Below are positions 5,319-6,297 of a stretch of DNA of 6,297 nucleotides, in pieces. The position numbers and the translations under genes were made by a program. Within the stretch, counting starts at the first letter, position 1, and each line of letters starts with the position of its first letter. The DNA comes from Deinococcales bacterium (lineage in GTDB: Bacteria; Deinococcota; Deinococci; Deinococcales; Deinococcaceae), in NCBI GenBank assembly GCA_014378225.1, contig JACMOA010000327.1:1-6297 (forward strand), given 5' to 3'. Under the pieces are notes generated by a model. It was given only the letters and a program-made list of their open reading frames with translations. It did no database searches and was not told the DNA's origin.

Positions 5319-6011
5319 ATGCGTCGCCTGACCCTCCTCCCTTTCCTACTCCTCTCGAGCGCCCTGGCTCACGAGGGCCTGAACATCGAAAGTGGTTCTT
5401 TAGCGGGTGCGGCGCAATCTTCAGCGATGGTGTTTGTGTACATTTTTGTGGGCGTGTTGCTGGTCAGTGTGGGCGGTCTGATTTATTCGCTGCTCAGCGC
5501 TCGGGGGTTCTTTTCTACCGCTCGAGTGATGGGAAGTAGTTCTGGAGAAGCGGTGATTGGCGGTGGACCTCATATTAGACTGCCCTCGAGCGCTGGGGTA
5601 AAGGTAAAAACACCGTGGCCGCTGGCTTTTGGACTGGTAGCCCTCATCTCGAGCGTGGTGCTGGCCTTTGGGGTGCATAACTATCTGACTTTACAAAATC
5701 CGCCCATCTTTCCCACGGCGGTGCTGTATAAAACGGGCTGGCAGGTCAGTTATGGGCGTGGAGCGCTCGAGAAAATCATCACCGTTTCGGCGGGTCAAAT
5801 CAGCTATTTACACCTTTCGGCTCAACCCGAGGGAAAACGGCTCGAGCTTCCTGAACTGGGTCTGCGCTTGCCCCTGGTCAAAGGTCAGCAACAGGACGTG
5901 CAGTTTGTGGCCCTGAGAGCTGGAGAATACCGCTCGAGCAGCACGCCCACCTTGATTATTCGTTCGCTCGAGCCTCAGGAGTATGCCACTTTTGCGAGGC
6001 GTGAGCGCTGA
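5319..6011 (+). CDS. Membrane protein resembling cytochrome oxidase subunit II without CuA ligands
   Basis: 230 residues. A signal peptide (MRRLTLLPFLLLSSALA, likely cut after Ala17) is followed by membrane segments at about 36-59 and 101-120, joined by a basic, Gly/Ser-rich loop, and then an extracytoplasmic domain at 130-225. This is the layout of COX2: signal, two helices, periplasmic cupredoxin. The C-terminal domain also follows the COX2 strand pattern: GWQVSYGRG (140-148) where COX2 has its aromatic WxWxF-like segment, ITVSAGQ, then LELPELGLRLPLVKGQ (175-190) like HSFxIPxxGxKxxxxPG, and LRAGEYRSSS (199-208) like KPGxYxGxC. The copper ligands are missing: no His before LPELG, no CxxxC loop (RSSSTPT instead), no GHxxM. 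Quinol-oxidase subunit II (CyoA) also lacks CuA, but no subunit I gene adjoins. I infer remote COX2 homology from pattern only; a family-unknown membrane protein remains possible. Confidence 0.5.
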   Translation: MRRLTLLPFLLLSSALAHEGLNIESGSLAGAAQSSAMVFVYIFVGVLLVSVGGLIYSLLSARGFFSTARVMGSSSGEAVIGGGPHIRLPSSAGVKVKTPWPLAFGLVALISSVVLAFGVHNYLTLQNPPIFPTAVLYKTGWQVSYGRGALEKIITVSAGQISYLHLSAQPEGKRLELPELGLRLPLVKGQQQDVQFVALRAGEYRSSSTPTLIIRSLEPQEYATFARRER

Positions 6012-6031
6012 GTTCTCCTCCTGGAATGGGT

Positions 6032-6037
6032 TAAACT
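6032..6037 (+). promoter_or_regulatory. -10 (TAAACT) of the lipoprotein gene, leaderless
   Basis: TAAACT ends 7 nt before the ATG at 6045, identical in sequence to the rsmB -10. No Shine-Dalgarno follows it. It lies in the 33-nt gap after the subunit II-like gene. Confidence 0.6.
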
Positions 6038-6044
6038 GAGCGGC

Positions 6045-6297
6045 ATGAATGCCCAGCCATTTTGGAGAGTTCACGCTCGAAGGGTGCAGAAACTGGCTCG
6101 AGCGCTGAGTATCAGCCTGATTCTGGGCCTCTGTGTCTCAGCTTGTACCCCGGTTAACCTTCCGCAGTTGCCTGGAACCGTACCGCCTAAGCCTGACCCT
6201 ATTCCAGACCCAAAACCAGACCCAGTGCCAGACCCAGTTCCAGACCCAAAACCAGACCCTCTTCCAGACCCCACTCCGGTGCTTACTCCCCGCCCAG
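6045..6297 (+). CDS. Lipoprotein with Pro-Asp repeat stalk (5' part only)
   Basis: The frame is open to the window edge, giving the first 84 residues. A basic N-region (RVHARRVQKLARA) and hydrophobic core (LSISLILGLC) lead to a lipobox VSAC, so Cys34 should be lipidated after signal peptidase II cleavage and the protein anchored to a membrane facing outward. Residues 50-77 are a low-complexity stalk of PDPxP units with Lys or hydrophobic spacers, a linker type that holds a following domain away from the membrane; that domain lies beyond the window. The N-region is rather long for a lipoprotein signal; a GTG at 6084 is an alternative start, but ATG 6045 is favoured by the -10 box 7 nt upstream. 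The function cannot be named from this part. The 33-nt gap suggests it may also be co-transcribed with the subunit II-like gene. Confidence 0.75.
   Translation, partial: MNAQPFWRVHARRVQKLARALSISLILGLCVSACTPVNLPQLPGTVPPKPDPIPDPKPDPVPDPVPDPKPDPLPDPTPVLTPRP
6192..6275 (+). repeat. Seven tandem 12-bp units encoding P-D-P-x
   Basis: Seven in-frame 12-base units, consensus CCAGACCCANNN, each encode Pro-Asp-Pro plus a variable residue (Ile, Lys, Val, Val, Lys, Leu, Thr). Two units are identical in DNA. The first unit is the most diverged (CCTGACCCT). Slippage or recombination would change stalk length by four residues without breaking the frame. Confidence 0.85.

Larger units (their letters stand above)
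225..6102. repeat. Dispersed hyper-abundant palindrome CTCGAG (about 57 copies)
   Basis: The hexamer CTCGAG recurs throughout, first at 225-230 and last at 6097-6102. By hand I count 1 in the Asp23-like gene, 7 in the acyltransferase gene plus 1 in its leader, 11 in the dehydrogenase gene, 2 in the divergent spacer, 9 in the GH13 gene, 1 in the spacer before rsmB, 16 in rsmB, 8 in the subunit II-like gene and 1 in the lipoprotein gene. Chance would give one or two in this length. Many copies extend to CTCGAGCG or CGCTCGAG. It occurs in all three codon phases, giving Leu-Glu, x-Ser-Ser/Arg, or Ala/Pro/Ser/Thr-Arg-x. The count is manual and may be off by one or two; the excess is not in doubt. 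Its function is unknown to me. Confidence 0.93.

Noticed and set aside
225..6102. CTCGAG sites as a cloning or linker artefact
   Set aside because: Sites are dispersed at irregular spacing inside intact reading frames with varied flanks, unlike vector linkers.
6071..6274. Minus-strand frame coding for a Gly/Ser-rich protein
   Set aside because: It is the complement of the PDP repeat; the plus-strand frame has a promoter, signal peptide and lipobox.
1..6297. tRNA, rRNA, transposase, prophage or defence genes
   Set aside because: Nothing with these signatures could be seen on either strand; the genes present are ordinary metabolic, rRNA-modification and envelope genes.

Overview
The window looks like chromosomal DNA of a member of the Deinococcota (Deinococcus–Thermus), probably a moderately GC-rich Deinococcus-like organism. 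This is an inference from gene content and promoter style: a TANNNT -10 box sits 6-7 nt before the start codon of nearly every gene, with no ribosome-binding site, which is the leaderless arrangement known from Deinococcus. No marker gene fixes the genus. The most striking property is the palindrome CTCGAG. I count about 57 copies by hand in 6.3 kb (1-2 expected by chance), in genes and in spacers, recalling the HIP1 palindrome of cyanobacteria.

Layout. Positions 1-170 carry no gene but hold a diverged tandem repeat and one copy (A) of a 47-bp dispersed repeat. An Asp23/Gls24-family protein (171-497, +) follows. It converges through a strong hairpin (503-551) on a hexapeptide-repeat acyltransferase (581-1477, -), the only gene with a clear Shine-Dalgarno and a normal 5' leader. 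Copy B of the 47-bp repeat, in inverted orientation and with a long hairpin, lies at 1613-1677 directly behind a short-chain dehydrogenase/reductase (1682-2383, -). A divergent promoter region (2384-2520) leads to a cytoplasmic GH13 neopullulanase/cyclomaltodextrinase-type enzyme (2521-3975, +). Then come an RsmB-type 16S rRNA m5C methyltransferase (4005-5237, +), a REP-like palindromic element overlapping its stop codon, a membrane protein shaped like cytochrome oxidase subunit II but without the CuA copper ligands (5319-6011, +), and the 5' part of a lipoprotein gene with a Pro-Asp repeat stalk (6045 to the window end, +).

The genes do not form one pathway. Each appears to have its own promoter, so this looks like ordinary housekeeping and metabolic chromosome rather than an accessory island. 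The points worth following are the CTCGAG hyper-abundance and its local gaps, the inverted pair of 47-bp repeats, the copper-less subunit II-like protein, and the uniform leaderless promoter architecture.
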